A DNA stretch of 64,000 bases. Origin: Clostridia bacterium (lineage in GTDB: Bacteria; Bacillota; Clostridia; UMGS1883). How positions within the stretch are numbered: position 1 is the stretch's first letter; every line of letters starts with the position of its first letter. Location of the stretch: positions 1 through 64,000 of the forward strand of contig JAFSGW010000002.1 of NCBI GenBank assembly GCA_017440585.1, given 5' to 3'. Positions 45,640-52,337 of the stretch are shown piece after piece. A program made the translations under genes and the position numbers. The notes beneath the pieces are model-generated. The model made no database searches and had not been told where the DNA came from. It saw nothing but the letters and a program-made list of their open reading frames with translations.

Positions 45640-45660
45640 TTTTGTGCATTGTGCACAAAA
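45640..45660. promoter_or_regulatory. Palindromic operator-like site
   Basis: TTTTGTGCA (45640-45648) and TGCACAAAA (45652-45660) are perfect inverted arms around a 3-base centre. A further half-site TGCACAAA recurs at 45694-45701 inside the promoter spacer. Together they look like a repressor or activator site for the promoter at 45684. No T-run follows directly, so it is not a good terminator. Confidence 0.65.
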
Positions 45661-45683
45661 TTACAAAAAGTTTAATTTTTTTA

Positions 45684-45712
45684 TTGACAATAATGCACAA
45701 ATGTGTTATTTT
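45684..45712 (+). promoter_or_regulatory. Promoter of the small-ORF region
   Basis: TTGACA at 45684-45689 with TATTTT at 45707-45712 (17-base spacer). A better -10 sequence, TATAAT at 45712-45717, overlaps but would give a 22-base spacer, typical of promoters that need DNA distortion by a regulator. A half-site of the upstream palindrome lies within the spacer. Confidence 0.7.
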
Positions 45713-45791
45713 ATAATTGAAGAAAGGGAACAGAAGAAAAGCTGAACAAAGAATAATTCAGCAGATGGTTTTTAATAAAGGAGTTGTTCTT

Positions 45792-45818
45792 ATGAGGATG
45801 ATCAGAGCAGTGTATTAA
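45792..45818 (+). CDS. Mini-ORF 1, MRMIRAVY
   Basis: Eight codons starting at ATG 45792, eight bases after AAAGGAG (45777-45783), ending TAA. It shares the 17-base core ATGATCAGAGCAGTGTA with mini-ORF 2, 64 bases on. I do not recognise the peptide. Spacing and repetition suggest it is translated; function is unknown. Confidence 0.45.
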   Translation: MRMIRAVY

Positions 45819-45855
45819 GCAAAATCCAAAATTCTATAAAGGATGTGCTTAGAGG

Positions 45856-45894
45856 ATGAAAATGATCAGAGCAGTGTACTTTATCAGAAAGTAA
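45856..45894 (+). CDS. Mini-ORF 2, MKMIRAVYFIRK
   Basis: Twelve codons from ATG 45856, or ten from the internal ATG 45862, which has AGAGG six bases upstream. It shares the 17-base core with mini-ORF 1 and extends it by FIRK. The repeated peptide motif IRAVY in two successive ORFs argues against chance. Possible roles are a short signal peptide or a ribosome-stalling leader; both are inference. Confidence 0.45.
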   Translation: MKMIRAVYFIRK

Positions 45895-45912
45895 ATTACG
45901 GAGGATGGACCA

Positions 45913-45927
45913 ATGTACAATCATTGA
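45913..45927 (+). CDS. Mini-ORF 3, MYNH
   Basis: Four codons from ATG 45913, eight bases after GGAGG (45900-45904), ending TGA. An alternative ATG at 45905 in another frame gives 26 residues to 45985 but directly abuts the Shine-Dalgarno, so it is not well placed. Translation is uncertain. Confidence 0.25.
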   Translation: MYNH

Positions 45928-45930
45928 TTG

Positions 45931-45978
45931 TCCGGATCGATATCATATAAATGGTGCCGATTCGGAAATAGACGGCAC
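45931..45978 (+). promoter_or_regulatory. Two mutually exclusive hairpins
   Basis: Stem A: TCCGGATCG (45931-45939) with CGATTCGGA (45958-45966), one G-U. Stem B: GTGCCG (45954-45959) with CGGCAC (45973-45978). They share bases 45958-45959 and stem B lies across the right arm of A, so only one can form fully. This is the layout of a conformational RNA switch, located just upstream of the 46003 ribosome binding site. Confidence 0.4.
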
Positions 45979-46016
45979 AAATTAAAAGTTTTCGTTTTGC
46001 ACGGAGGGATAGTCAA

Positions 46017-46076
46017 ATGTTAAAGTTCATTTCGTCAAAACAAATCAAACGTATCTTATTAAATCCGATTGCGTAG
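46017..46076 (+). CDS. Mini-ORF 4, MLKFISSKQIKRILLNPIA
   Basis: Nineteen codons with GGAGGG (46003-46008) about nine bases upstream, ending TAG. The peptide is cationic and moderately hydrophobic, without a clear membrane helix. It is the longest ORF of the cassette and I do not recognise it. Its stop overlaps the start of the next Shine-Dalgarno (TAGGAGG, 46074-46080). Confidence 0.4.
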   Translation: MLKFISSKQIKRILLNPIA

Positions 46077-46100
46077 GAGGATTTACCATTGAATAATTAA
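46074..46100 (+). other. Orphan Shine-Dalgarno with three-codon TTG ORF
   Basis: TAGGAGG (46074-46080) is followed eight bases later by TTG AAT AAT TAA (46089-46100). It is the fifth ideally spaced ribosome binding site in 300 bases and leads to no real gene. Confidence 0.35.
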
Positions 46101-46208
46101 ACGTGGCAAATACACTACATGAGAAATAATTTAAGTTTACATAAAGAATACGCTTAGATACAGTGAAACGAAGACTAATTATAAGTGTTAAATATTAATT
46201 AAATATAT

Positions 46209-46239
46209 AAAACCCGATGGTTTATACCATCGGGTTTTT
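46209..46239 (+). terminator. Strong terminator upstream of the hydrolase gene
   Basis: AAAACCCGATGGT (46209-46221) pairs with ACCATCGGGTTTT (46226-46238), a 13-bp stem, 4-base loop and T-run. It ends 45 bases before the hydrolase start, so it may end the small RNA or act as an attenuator for 46284. Confidence 0.9.
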
Positions 46240-46283
46240 GTATGTATGGGAATTTAAAGGGTAAAATAAATATGGTGATTTAA

Positions 46284-47207
46284 ATGTGTACTGCAATTCA
46301 TTATAAAACATATTTTGGCAGAAACCTTGACCTTGAATACACCTACGATGAAACCGTTACCATAATGCCGAGAAATTATATTTTTGACGGCTATGCAATA
46401 ATCGGGATGGCATATGTTAAAAATGATTACCCTTTATATTATGACGGGATAAACGAGAAGGGGCTTGGCATGGCAGGGCTGAATTTTCCCTTTAACGCTC
46501 AATATAATGACTACAAGGAAGGGAAGGATAATGTTTCTCCCTTTGAATTTATACCATATGTCCTATCAAAGTGTAATAATGTGTTATCTGCAAAAGAGCT
46601 TCTTTGCAATGTTAATCTTATAAATAAGAATTTTTCGGAGGATTTGCCTCTTTCACCGCTGCACTGGATGATTGCAGATAAAGAATCATCTATTGTGGTA
46701 GAAAGCGTTAATGACGGATTAAAGGTTTATGATAACCCATGTGATGTCCTCACCAACAATCCTCCATTTGACAAACAACTTGAGAATTATAAGAAGTATT
46801 CACAGCTTTCGCCTGATGACAAACCCGATGCAGGAAAAGATGAGTATTTTTCCGGTGGGACGGGGGCAACAGGGCTCCCGGGTGACTGGTCAAGCATGTC
46901 GCGCTTTGCAAGAGCTGTGTTTGTAAGGTTCCATTCAGGCTGTGAAAAAGATGAACTATCAGGTGTTGGTCAGTTTTTTCACATGCTTTCAGCTGTTGCA
47001 ATGCCTGAAGGCTCTGTAAGAGTAAACGGAAGGAGTGAGATTACTCAATACAGCTCCTGCTGTAATCTGAATGAAGGGAAGTATTATTACACAACATACA
47101 AAAACCATCGAATAACCTGTGTTGATATGTGCAAGGAAAACCTTGACGGAAAAAAGCTTATTAATTATCCGATAGCAAAGGAAGAGAGCATTTTTCGCCA
47201 AAATTAA
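46284..47207 (+). CDS. Choloylglycine hydrolase family (bile salt hydrolase-like)
   Basis: Ntn-hydrolase of 307 residues whose second residue is cysteine (MCTAIHYKT). After Met removal Cys becomes the N-terminal nucleophile, which fixes the start at 46284. Active-site positions are present: R13 and D16 (FGRNLDLEY), the Asn of GLNFP (about 67), the Asn pair in VLTNNP and R207 in GLPGDWSSMSRFARAVF. GLPGDxSS is a typical bile-salt-hydrolase segment. It would deconjugate glycine/taurine bile salts in the cytoplasm; N-acyl homoserine or penicillin V acylase activity is the alternative. Upstream is GGTGAT. A mini-ORF ATG GTG ATT TAA (46272-46283) abuts its start. Confidence 0.9.
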   Translation: MCTAIHYKTYFGRNLDLEYTYDETVTIMPRNYIFDGYAIIGMAYVKNDYPLYYDGINEKGLGMAGLNFPFNAQYNDYKEGKDNVSPFEFIPYVLSKCNNVLSAKELLCNVNLINKNFSEDLPLSPLHWMIADKESSIVVESVNDGLKVYDNPCDVLTNNPPFDKQLENYKKYSQLSPDDKPDAGKDEYFSGGTGATGLPGDWSSMSRFARAVFVRFHSGCEKDELSGVGQFFHMLSAVAMPEGSVRVNGRSEITQYSSCCNLNEGKYYYTTYKNHRITCVDMCKENLDGKKLINYPIAKEESIFRQN

Positions 47208-47234
47208 AAGGATGCAAACGCATCCTTTTAATTT
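47201..47234. terminator. Bidirectional terminator between hydrolase and ppa
   Basis: AAATTAAAAGGATGC (47201-47215) pairs with GCATCCTTTTAATTT (47220-47234). It has A/T tracts at both ends and separates convergent genes. It overlaps the ends of both. Confidence 0.88.
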
Positions 47235-47767
47235 CACTTATTTCCAAACTTCTTTTCGTATTCCTTAAGACAGCTTTCGATAATTTCTTCTGCGGCAGCT
47301 CTGCCGAGAACCTCTTTAACAGCTGTTTCCTTGTTTTCAAGAAGCTTATAAACCTCGAAGAAGTGTGTGATTTCCTTAAATATGTGCTCAGGAAGATCAC
47401 GGAGATCCTTATAACCGGAGTAGGTGGGGTCCTTGAAGGGAAGGGCGATAATCTTTTCGTCTACCTCTCCGCCGTCAATCATTTTAATTACACCAATGGG
47501 ATATACACGTACTAAAACTGCAGGGTCAATTCTTTCCTGGCAGAGAACAAGCACGTCAAGAGGGTCATTATCACCTGCATATGTGCGGGGGATAAAGCCA
47601 TAGTTTGCAGGATAATGAGTGGATGTGTAAAGTACTCTGTCGAGGACAATCATACCTGTTTCCTTATCGAGCTCATACTTGTTTTTACAGCCCTTGGGAA
47701 TTTCAATAACAGCTACAAAATCGTCCTTTTTAATTCTGTCCTTGGAAATGTCATGCCAAATGTTCAT
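47234..47767 (-). CDS. ppa: Inorganic pyrophosphatase (family I)
   Basis: A 177-residue soluble pyrophosphatase. YELDKETGMIVLDRVLYTSTHYPANYGFIPRTYAGDNDPLDVLVL contains the family signature D-x-D-P-x-D. Further acidic and basic residues (DGGEVDEKIIALPFKDPTYSG) bind Mg2+ and substrate. It hydrolyses the PPi released by biosynthetic reactions. It is last of a minus-strand run starting at 50235 and has AAAGGGTG upstream. Confidence 0.96.
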   Translation of the reverse strand: MNIWHDISKDRIKKDDFVAVIEIPKGCKNKYELDKETGMIVLDRVLYTSTHYPANYGFIPRTYAGDNDPLDVLVLCQERIDPAVLVRVYPIGVIKMIDGGEVDEKIIALPFKDPTYSGYKDLRDLPEHIFKEITHFFEVYKLLENKETAVKEVLGRAAAEEIIESCLKEYEKKFGNK

Positions 47768-47794
47768 TTATGTACACCCTTTCTAAAATAATAA

Positions 47795-49066
47795 TTAACC
47801 TCTGAACTTTTTCGGATAGTGGTTTTTTAACTGACCACCAACCGATTTAAACCATCCTATGGGATATTTATGGTAAAGCATTGCACCCCAGCCGTTGGGG
47901 GCTTCTGCATTTACTACGTTGCCCTGATAATAAAGCTCTGTTTCCTTGTCATTGGCGGTATAGGTAACTTTAAAGTCTTCTTTTTTAAGTGCCAGTGCAA
48001 GGTGTAACGAGGGCTCAAACCTGTTTTTCTTAACCTCTCCCAAATGAAGCCCGGGAAGAATTATTTTAATACTCTTTATATCACCAAAAAGCTTGGGTAT
48101 AAGATACATGTTTTCGCCAAAAAGGAGGAAACTCCCCTCAAGCTTTGTATTGAGGCTTTCTTTTTCGAAGCTTCTGAAAAGGGAAGAGTCTGCCTCTTTA
48201 AGAAGTGGTTTACGCTCTTTACGGGTTCCTTCACCACTCTTTTTAAGTCTTGCGGCAAAATGACCTTCACCGTTTTTGCTGTGGGGATAAATATGCTCCA
48301 TGCACTCAATTGTAAACTCGGGATGCATTTTTACAAACTGAAGTATGTTTTCCTCGTTTTCAACGGGGGCAAAGGTGCAGGTTGAATAAACCATACTGCC
48401 ACCGTCTCTGAGCATTTTGGCGGCAGAAGTTAAAATAAGCTGCTGCCTCTGTGCACAGGATTCAGTATGTTCAATGCTCCAGGCTCTTATTGCCTCATCG
48501 TCCTTTCGAAACATGCCTTCGCCTGAGCACGGTGCATCTACTAATATTTTATCAAAAAATTCAGAAAATTCAAGCTCCATTTCATCAGGAGACATATTTG
48601 TTACAACACAATTTGAAATGCCCATACGTTCAATGTTTTCACGAAGAATCATTGCTCTTGAACGGACTATTTCATTTGAAACCAAAAGCCCCGTATTATT
48701 AAGCTTACTTGCAAGGTGTGTGCTTTTGCCACCGGGGGCGGCACACAAATCAAGCACAACATCACCTTCTTCTACATTGAGAAGCTCTGCGGAAATCATG
48801 GCAGAGGGCTCCTGCGAGTAGAAAAGACCTGCACGATGGCACGGATGCTTGCCAAAGCCCGAATCGTAGTAAAAGCCCGTATCACACCAGGGAACATTAC
48901 CATTTGAATAGGGGAATATACTTAAAAGCTCCTCCGGGGTAAGCTTTAGGGTGTTTACCCTGAAGCCTGAGAGAGGCGGGGAGGAATAAGCTTCAATAAA
49001 GGCTTCGTATTCGTCACCTAAATCATTTTTCATTCTGTTTTTAAAGTCTAATGGAAGTTCGATCAC
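47795..49066 (-). CDS. 16S rRNA m5C methyltransferase, RsmF-like
   Basis: A 423-residue RsmB/RsmF-type enzyme with an N-terminal RNA-binding part and a SAM-binding Rossmann core (DLCAAPGGKSTHLASKL). Motif IV is LVDAPCSGEGMFRKDD and motif VI is VYSTCTFAPVENEENI, whose Cys is the catalytic nucleophile. A C-terminal PUA-like extension (about 300-423) matches the longer RsmF/YebU branch. The start is GTG 49066, overlapping the aminotransferase stop (GTGA), so the two are coupled. The rRNA site is inferred. Confidence 0.9.
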   Translation of the reverse strand: MIELPLDFKNRMKNDLGDEYEAFIEAYSSPPLSGFRVNTLKLTPEELLSIFPYSNGNVPWCDTGFYYDSGFGKHPCHRAGLFYSQEPSAMISAELLNVEEGDVVLDLCAAPGGKSTHLASKLNNTGLLVSNEIVRSRAMILRENIERMGISNCVVTNMSPDEMELEFSEFFDKILVDAPCSGEGMFRKDDEAIRAWSIEHTESCAQRQQLILTSAAKMLRDGGSMVYSTCTFAPVENEENILQFVKMHPEFTIECMEHIYPHSKNGEGHFAARLKKSGEGTRKERKPLLKEADSSLFRSFEKESLNTKLEGSFLLFGENMYLIPKLFGDIKSIKIILPGLHLGEVKKNRFEPSLHLALALKKEDFKVTYTANDKETELYYQGNVVNAEAPNGWGAMLYHKYPIGWFKSVGGQLKNHYPKKFRG

Positions 49067-50235
49067 TTTAAAATACCGCTTTCATCAATCATTTTTATAG
49101 CCATCTGTGTTTCTTCAACAGTTTTTGTAAGAGCAAAGCGAACATAACCCTCGCCAAGTGAACCAAAGGCACTGCCCGGAGTGCAGAGCACACCTGTTTT
49201 TTCAAGAAGCTCAAAGCAGAATGCTTCTGATGAGGTGAACTTTTCGGGAATGGGCATCCAGGCAAACATTGTGCCCTTGCCCTTGGGCACCTTCCAGCCG
49301 ATAGCTGAAAGACCGTCACACAGAGCATCGCGACGAAGTTGATACTTCATACGCTGATTTTCAAGAAATTCAGTATAGTCTTCTGTAAGGGCTGTAACCG
49401 CCGCCTCCTGAATGGGACGGAAAATGCCGAAGTCGTACTGACTGCGGAGCTTTTTGATTGCGGCAACAACCTCTTTATTACCTATCGCAAAGGAAACTCT
49501 TGCACCGGTGAGGTTAAAGGACTTGGAAAGAGAGAAAAACTCAATACCAACATCCTTTGCTCCTTCGTGAGAGAGGAAAGAACCGCCGATATTACCATCG
49601 TAAATAATATCGGAGTAAGCATTGTCATGAACAACAATAATGTTATGCTTTTTTGCCCATGCGATAAGCTCATCGTAAAACTCATCGGGAGCTATTGCAC
49701 AAACGGGGTTTGAAGGATAGGAAACAATTATGTACTTCGCTCTTTTTAAAACATCCTCGGGAATTTCATCCAGCTTGGGAAGATAATTGTTTTCCTCGAG
49801 CACGGGATAGTAGTATTCATCTGCACCGCCAAGATATGCACCTGCGGAGAAGATAGGGTAGCCGGGGTTGGGGAGAAGGGCAATGTCGCCTTTGTCACAA
49901 AGAGCCATTGCGAGATGACCTATACCTTCCTGACTTCCGTTGGTTGCTGTTATTTCATCGGGGAAAATGTCACAATTAAATCTTCTCTTATAATATTTGC
50001 AGAGAGCATCCTTCAGTTCGGGGATTTCAGTAAGTGTGTAGCCGTAGGTTTCAGGCTTTGATGCACCATTAACCAAAGAGGCAACAACCTCGTCAGGTGC
50101 TGTGAAATCAGGCGTGCCGATAGAAAAATTTACAACCTTTCTGCCTTTCTTTTCCATCTCGATTCGTTTTTCGTCAAGAAAAGCGAAAATACCTGTTTTA
50201 AAATGTTCAAGTCTTTTAGATGAATGAATTTCCAT
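49063..50235 (-). CDS. Class I/II aminotransferase (LL-DAP/aspartate type)
   Basis: Fold-type I PLP enzyme of 390 residues. The PLP lysine is in SLSKSFNLTGARVSF. FSIGTPDFTAPDEVV, the NPGYP segment and Arg near the C-terminus fit the aspartate/LL-diaminopimelate aminotransferase subgroup. ATG 50235 has AAGGTGAT just upstream; the GTG at 50244 overlaps that site. It is coupled to the RsmF-like gene. Substrate could be aspartate, alanine or LL-diaminopimelate. Confidence 0.9.
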   Translation of the reverse strand: MEIHSSKRLEHFKTGIFAFLDEKRIEMEKKGRKVVNFSIGTPDFTAPDEVVASLVNGASKPETYGYTLTEIPELKDALCKYYKRRFNCDIFPDEITATNGSQEGIGHLAMALCDKGDIALLPNPGYPIFSAGAYLGGADEYYYPVLEENNYLPKLDEIPEDVLKRAKYIIVSYPSNPVCAIAPDEFYDELIAWAKKHNIIVVHDNAYSDIIYDGNIGGSFLSHEGAKDVGIEFFSLSKSFNLTGARVSFAIGNKEVVAAIKKLRSQYDFGIFRPIQEAAVTALTEDYTEFLENQRMKYQLRRDALCDGLSAIGWKVPKGKGTMFAWMPIPEKFTSSEAFCFELLEKTGVLCTPGSAFGSLGEGYVRFALTKTVEETQMAIKMIDESGILK

Positions 50236-50269
50236 GTGTATCACCTTGTTTAAATTTCAGAATATGTGC

Positions 50270-50299
50270 AACAAAAAGGGTGGTGAACCACCCTTTTGT
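50270..50299 (-). terminator. Terminator after nrdR
   Basis: On the minus strand AAAAGGGTGG pairs with CCACCCTTTT around a 4-base loop (50274-50297), followed by T residues, just after the nrdR stop. Confidence 0.85.
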
Positions 50300-50758
50300 T
50301 TAGTTTTTATCTGTAAGCAGCTTGTTTACCTCAGAAAGGAATGTGTTGATATCCTTAAACTGACGATAAACAGATGCGAAACGAACATAAGCAACGTCGT
50401 CAGTTTTCTTAAGCTCCGACATTACCATTTCGCCAATTTTTGTGCTTGTGATTTCTCTGTCCATAAGATTCTGGACCTCAGATTCGATATTGTCAACCAT
50501 GGAAACCATCTGTTCCATGGAAACAGGTCTCTTACGACAAGCCTGAATAATACCTGACAACACCTTTTCACGGTCAAAGGGCTCACGTGTCTGGTCTTTC
50601 TTTATAACCATAACAGGAACACTTTCAACCTTTTCATAGGTGGTAAACCTTTTGCCGCAGTTTATGCATTCGCGTCTGCGTCTTATAGAGGAGCCTTCCT
50701 CAGTGGGGCGCGAGTCAATTACTTTACTGTCTGTAAAGTCACAAAAAGGACATTTCAT
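50300..50758 (-). CDS. nrdR: Transcriptional repressor NrdR
   Basis: A 152-residue regulator of ribonucleotide reductase genes. The N-terminal zinc ribbon has CPFC and CINC, with [24 protein letters not shown], and is followed by an ATP-cone domain ([20 protein letters not shown]). It binds NrdR boxes when loaded with dATP/ATP. GGAGG lies seven bases before the ATG on the minus strand. No ribonucleotide reductase gene is in the window. Confidence 0.97.
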   Translation of the reverse strand: MKCPFCDFTDSKVIDSRPTEEGSSIRRRRECINCGKRFTTYEKVESVPVMVIKKDQTREPFDREKVLSGIIQACRKRPVSMEQMVSMVDNIESEVQNLMDREITSTKIGEMVMSELKKTDDVAYVRFASVYRQFKDINTFLSEVNKLLTDKN

Positions 50759-50773
50759 AGGTATACCTCCGTA

Positions 50774-51214
50774 TTATTTTGTTTCAAGAGCCATTATTTT
50801 GTCTACTCTTCTCTGGTGGCGACCACCTTCAAATTCAGCTTCCATAAAAGCGTCAACAATTTTAAGTGCCATTTCGTCACTTGTTGTTCTGCCTCCGAGA
50901 GAAATTATGTTGGCGTTGTTGTGCTGCTTTGCCAAAGCTGCAGTTTCGGGAGAGTGGCAGAGAGCACATCTGATACCGTTGATTTTGTTGGCGGCAATTG
51001 AAATTCCTATACCTGTTCCGCACACAACGATACCGAATGCTACATTTCCGTCAAGAACCTCGGAGGCACACTTTTCAGCAAAATCAGAATAGTCAACACT
51101 GTCGGGTGTGTCTGTACCAAGGTTGATAACCTCAAAACCCTTTTCTTCAAGGTGCTTAATAATAACACCCTTTAATTCAAAACCGCCATGATCGGCTGCA
51201 ATTGCAATTTTCAT
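50774..51214 (-). CDS. rpiB: Ribose-5-phosphate isomerase B
   Basis: A 146-residue RpiB/LacAB-family isomerase. IAADHGGFELK opens the protein and VVCGTGIGISIAANKINGIRCALC carries the catalytic Cys. It interconverts ribose-5-phosphate and ribulose-5-phosphate. It is embedded in the minus-strand housekeeping run between tsaB and nrdR. Confidence 0.96.
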   Translation of the reverse strand: MKIAIAADHGGFELKGVIIKHLEEKGFEVINLGTDTPDSVDYSDFAEKCASEVLDGNVAFGIVVCGTGIGISIAANKINGIRCALCHSPETAALAKQHNNANIISLGGRTTSDEMALKIVDAFMEAEFEGGRHQRRVDKIMALETK

Positions 51215-51215
51215 A

Positions 51216-51908
51216 TTAATCTATCCTTTCTTCTCTTTCACGCTCCGCCTGAGATTTTCTCAGGTAAATAACCTCTAAGGCTTCGGGCGTTAAATATTCG
51301 CTTTCATCTGCAATGCTTGCTGCATATGCAATGCTTGCTGCTTTCTGCAAAATAAGGTGGGGTGGTGCAAAAAGAGCAGTATCACCGCACAGTTCCACAA
51401 TTTTGTCACGGTATGCATTAACACCATCGCCTACAAACATTGTTTTCTCGTTAATCGATTCACAAAGCTCTTCAATTGACAGTGCTCTCGGCTCTTCGAT
51501 AACCTCTGCGGCACCATCCTTGAATTTGTATATGGCATTGTAAACCTGGGACCGCCTTGCATCCATTATAGGGCACACGGGCATGTTTTCCACAACGGAA
51601 AGGTTTGTGGCAATAGCCAGGAGAGTGCTCATGCCGTAAACGGGCTTACCCGTTGCATATGCCAGCGCCTTTATTGCACTTACGCCTATCCTGATGCCTG
51701 TAAAGGAGCCGGGACCGCAGCTTACAGCGAAAAGGTCAATGTCGCTTACGGTAAGCTTAACGCTTTTTAAAGCATGGTCAATCATGGGCATTAAGGTTTC
51801 CGAATGGGTGAGTGCATTTGTTATGTTGTTTTCAAAAACGAGAACACCGTTTTTCATTACAGCAACTGTAGCTGTGAGGGCTGAGGTGTCTACAGCAAGT
51901 ATGTTCAT
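51216..51908 (-). CDS. tsaB: tRNA t6A biosynthesis protein TsaB
   Basis: A 230-residue ASKHA-fold protein that pairs with TsaD and TsaE in forming the t6A base of ANN-decoding tRNAs. The start MNILAVDTSALTATVAV and SCGPGSFTGIRIGVSAIKALAYATGKPV are typical. I start at ATG 51908, two bases after the tsaE stop, rather than at the longer ORF beginning at 51965. Confidence 0.95.
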   Translation of the reverse strand: MNILAVDTSALTATVAVMKNGVLVFENNITNALTHSETLMPMIDHALKSVKLTVSDIDLFAVSCGPGSFTGIRIGVSAIKALAYATGKPVYGMSTLLAIATNLSVVENMPVCPIMDARRSQVYNAIYKFKDGAAEVIEEPRALSIEELCESINEKTMFVGDGVNAYRDKIVELCGDTALFAPPHLILQKAASIAYAASIADESEYLTPEALEVIYLRKSQAEREREERID

Positions 51909-51909
51909 T

Positions 51910-52326
51910 CTATTCAAGTCCTTCAACAGTAATTTTGCGTTCGCCTTCGTTATCTGTATAATCAATGCGTATAACTATTTTATCAGAAGGAAGGTATTCC
52001 ATAAATTTATCGGGCCATTCGATAAGGGAAATGCCTTCTTCAATCTGGTCCTCAAAGCCTATGTCACAAAGCTCGTCATAGTCCTCTGCACGGTATAAAT
52101 CGTAATGATTTATTTCCTCCGTACCTGAGTATTTCATAAGGATTGTGAAGGTTGGGGAGGCAACGCCTTTTTCTATGCCGAAGAAACGGGAAAAACCGCG
52201 GGTAAAAGCCGTTTTACCTGCACCAAGGTTGCCTATAAGGCAGATAACACGGGGTGCAGAAACCTTTGAGGCTAAGTTATAGGCGAAGTTTTCAGTTTCT
52301 TCAACGTTGTGAGAAATAAAGTTCAT
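51910..52326 (-). CDS. tsaE: tRNA t6A biosynthesis ATPase TsaE
   Basis: P-loop protein of 138 residues with Walker A LIGNLGAGKTAFTRGF and the downstream HYDLYRAEDYDE pattern of TsaE. It powers the TsaD-TsaB complex. It is translationally linked with tsaB. Confidence 0.96.
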   Translation of the reverse strand: MNFISHNVEETENFAYNLASKVSAPRVICLIGNLGAGKTAFTRGFSRFFGIEKGVASPTFTILMKYSGTEEINHYDLYRAEDYDELCDIGFEDQIEEGISLIEWPDKFMEYLPSDKIVIRIDYTDNEGERKITVEGLE

Positions 52327-52337
52327 CTGATCATCCC

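Larger units (their letters stand above)
45605..46283 (+). other. Gene-poor 680-base region: operator, promoter, tiny ORFs, hairpins, terminator
   Basis: No long ORF lies here on either strand. In order it holds: a palindrome (45640-45660), a promoter (45684-45712), a hairpin GCTGAA/TTCAGC (45741-45762), two related mini-ORFs (45792 and 45856), a third mini-ORF (45913), alternative stems (45931-45978), a 19-codon ORF (46017), a further Shine-Dalgarno with a three-codon ORF (46089), about 105 bases with nothing I recognise apart from a weak TTTACA/TACAGT pair (46136-46164), and a strong terminator (46209-46239). It may be a non-coding RNA, a leader controlling the hydrolase at 46284, or an operon of signalling or leader peptides. 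Confidence 0.7.

Noticed and set aside
45640-45690. Terminator of the MATE gene
   Set aside because: The palindrome is followed by TTACAAAAAG rather than a T-run, and its half-site recurs inside the promoter, so an operator is more likely.
45905-45985. 26-codon ORF in the small-ORF region
   Set aside because: Its ATG directly abuts the GGAGG, so initiation is unlikely. Kept only as a note beside the MYNH ORF.
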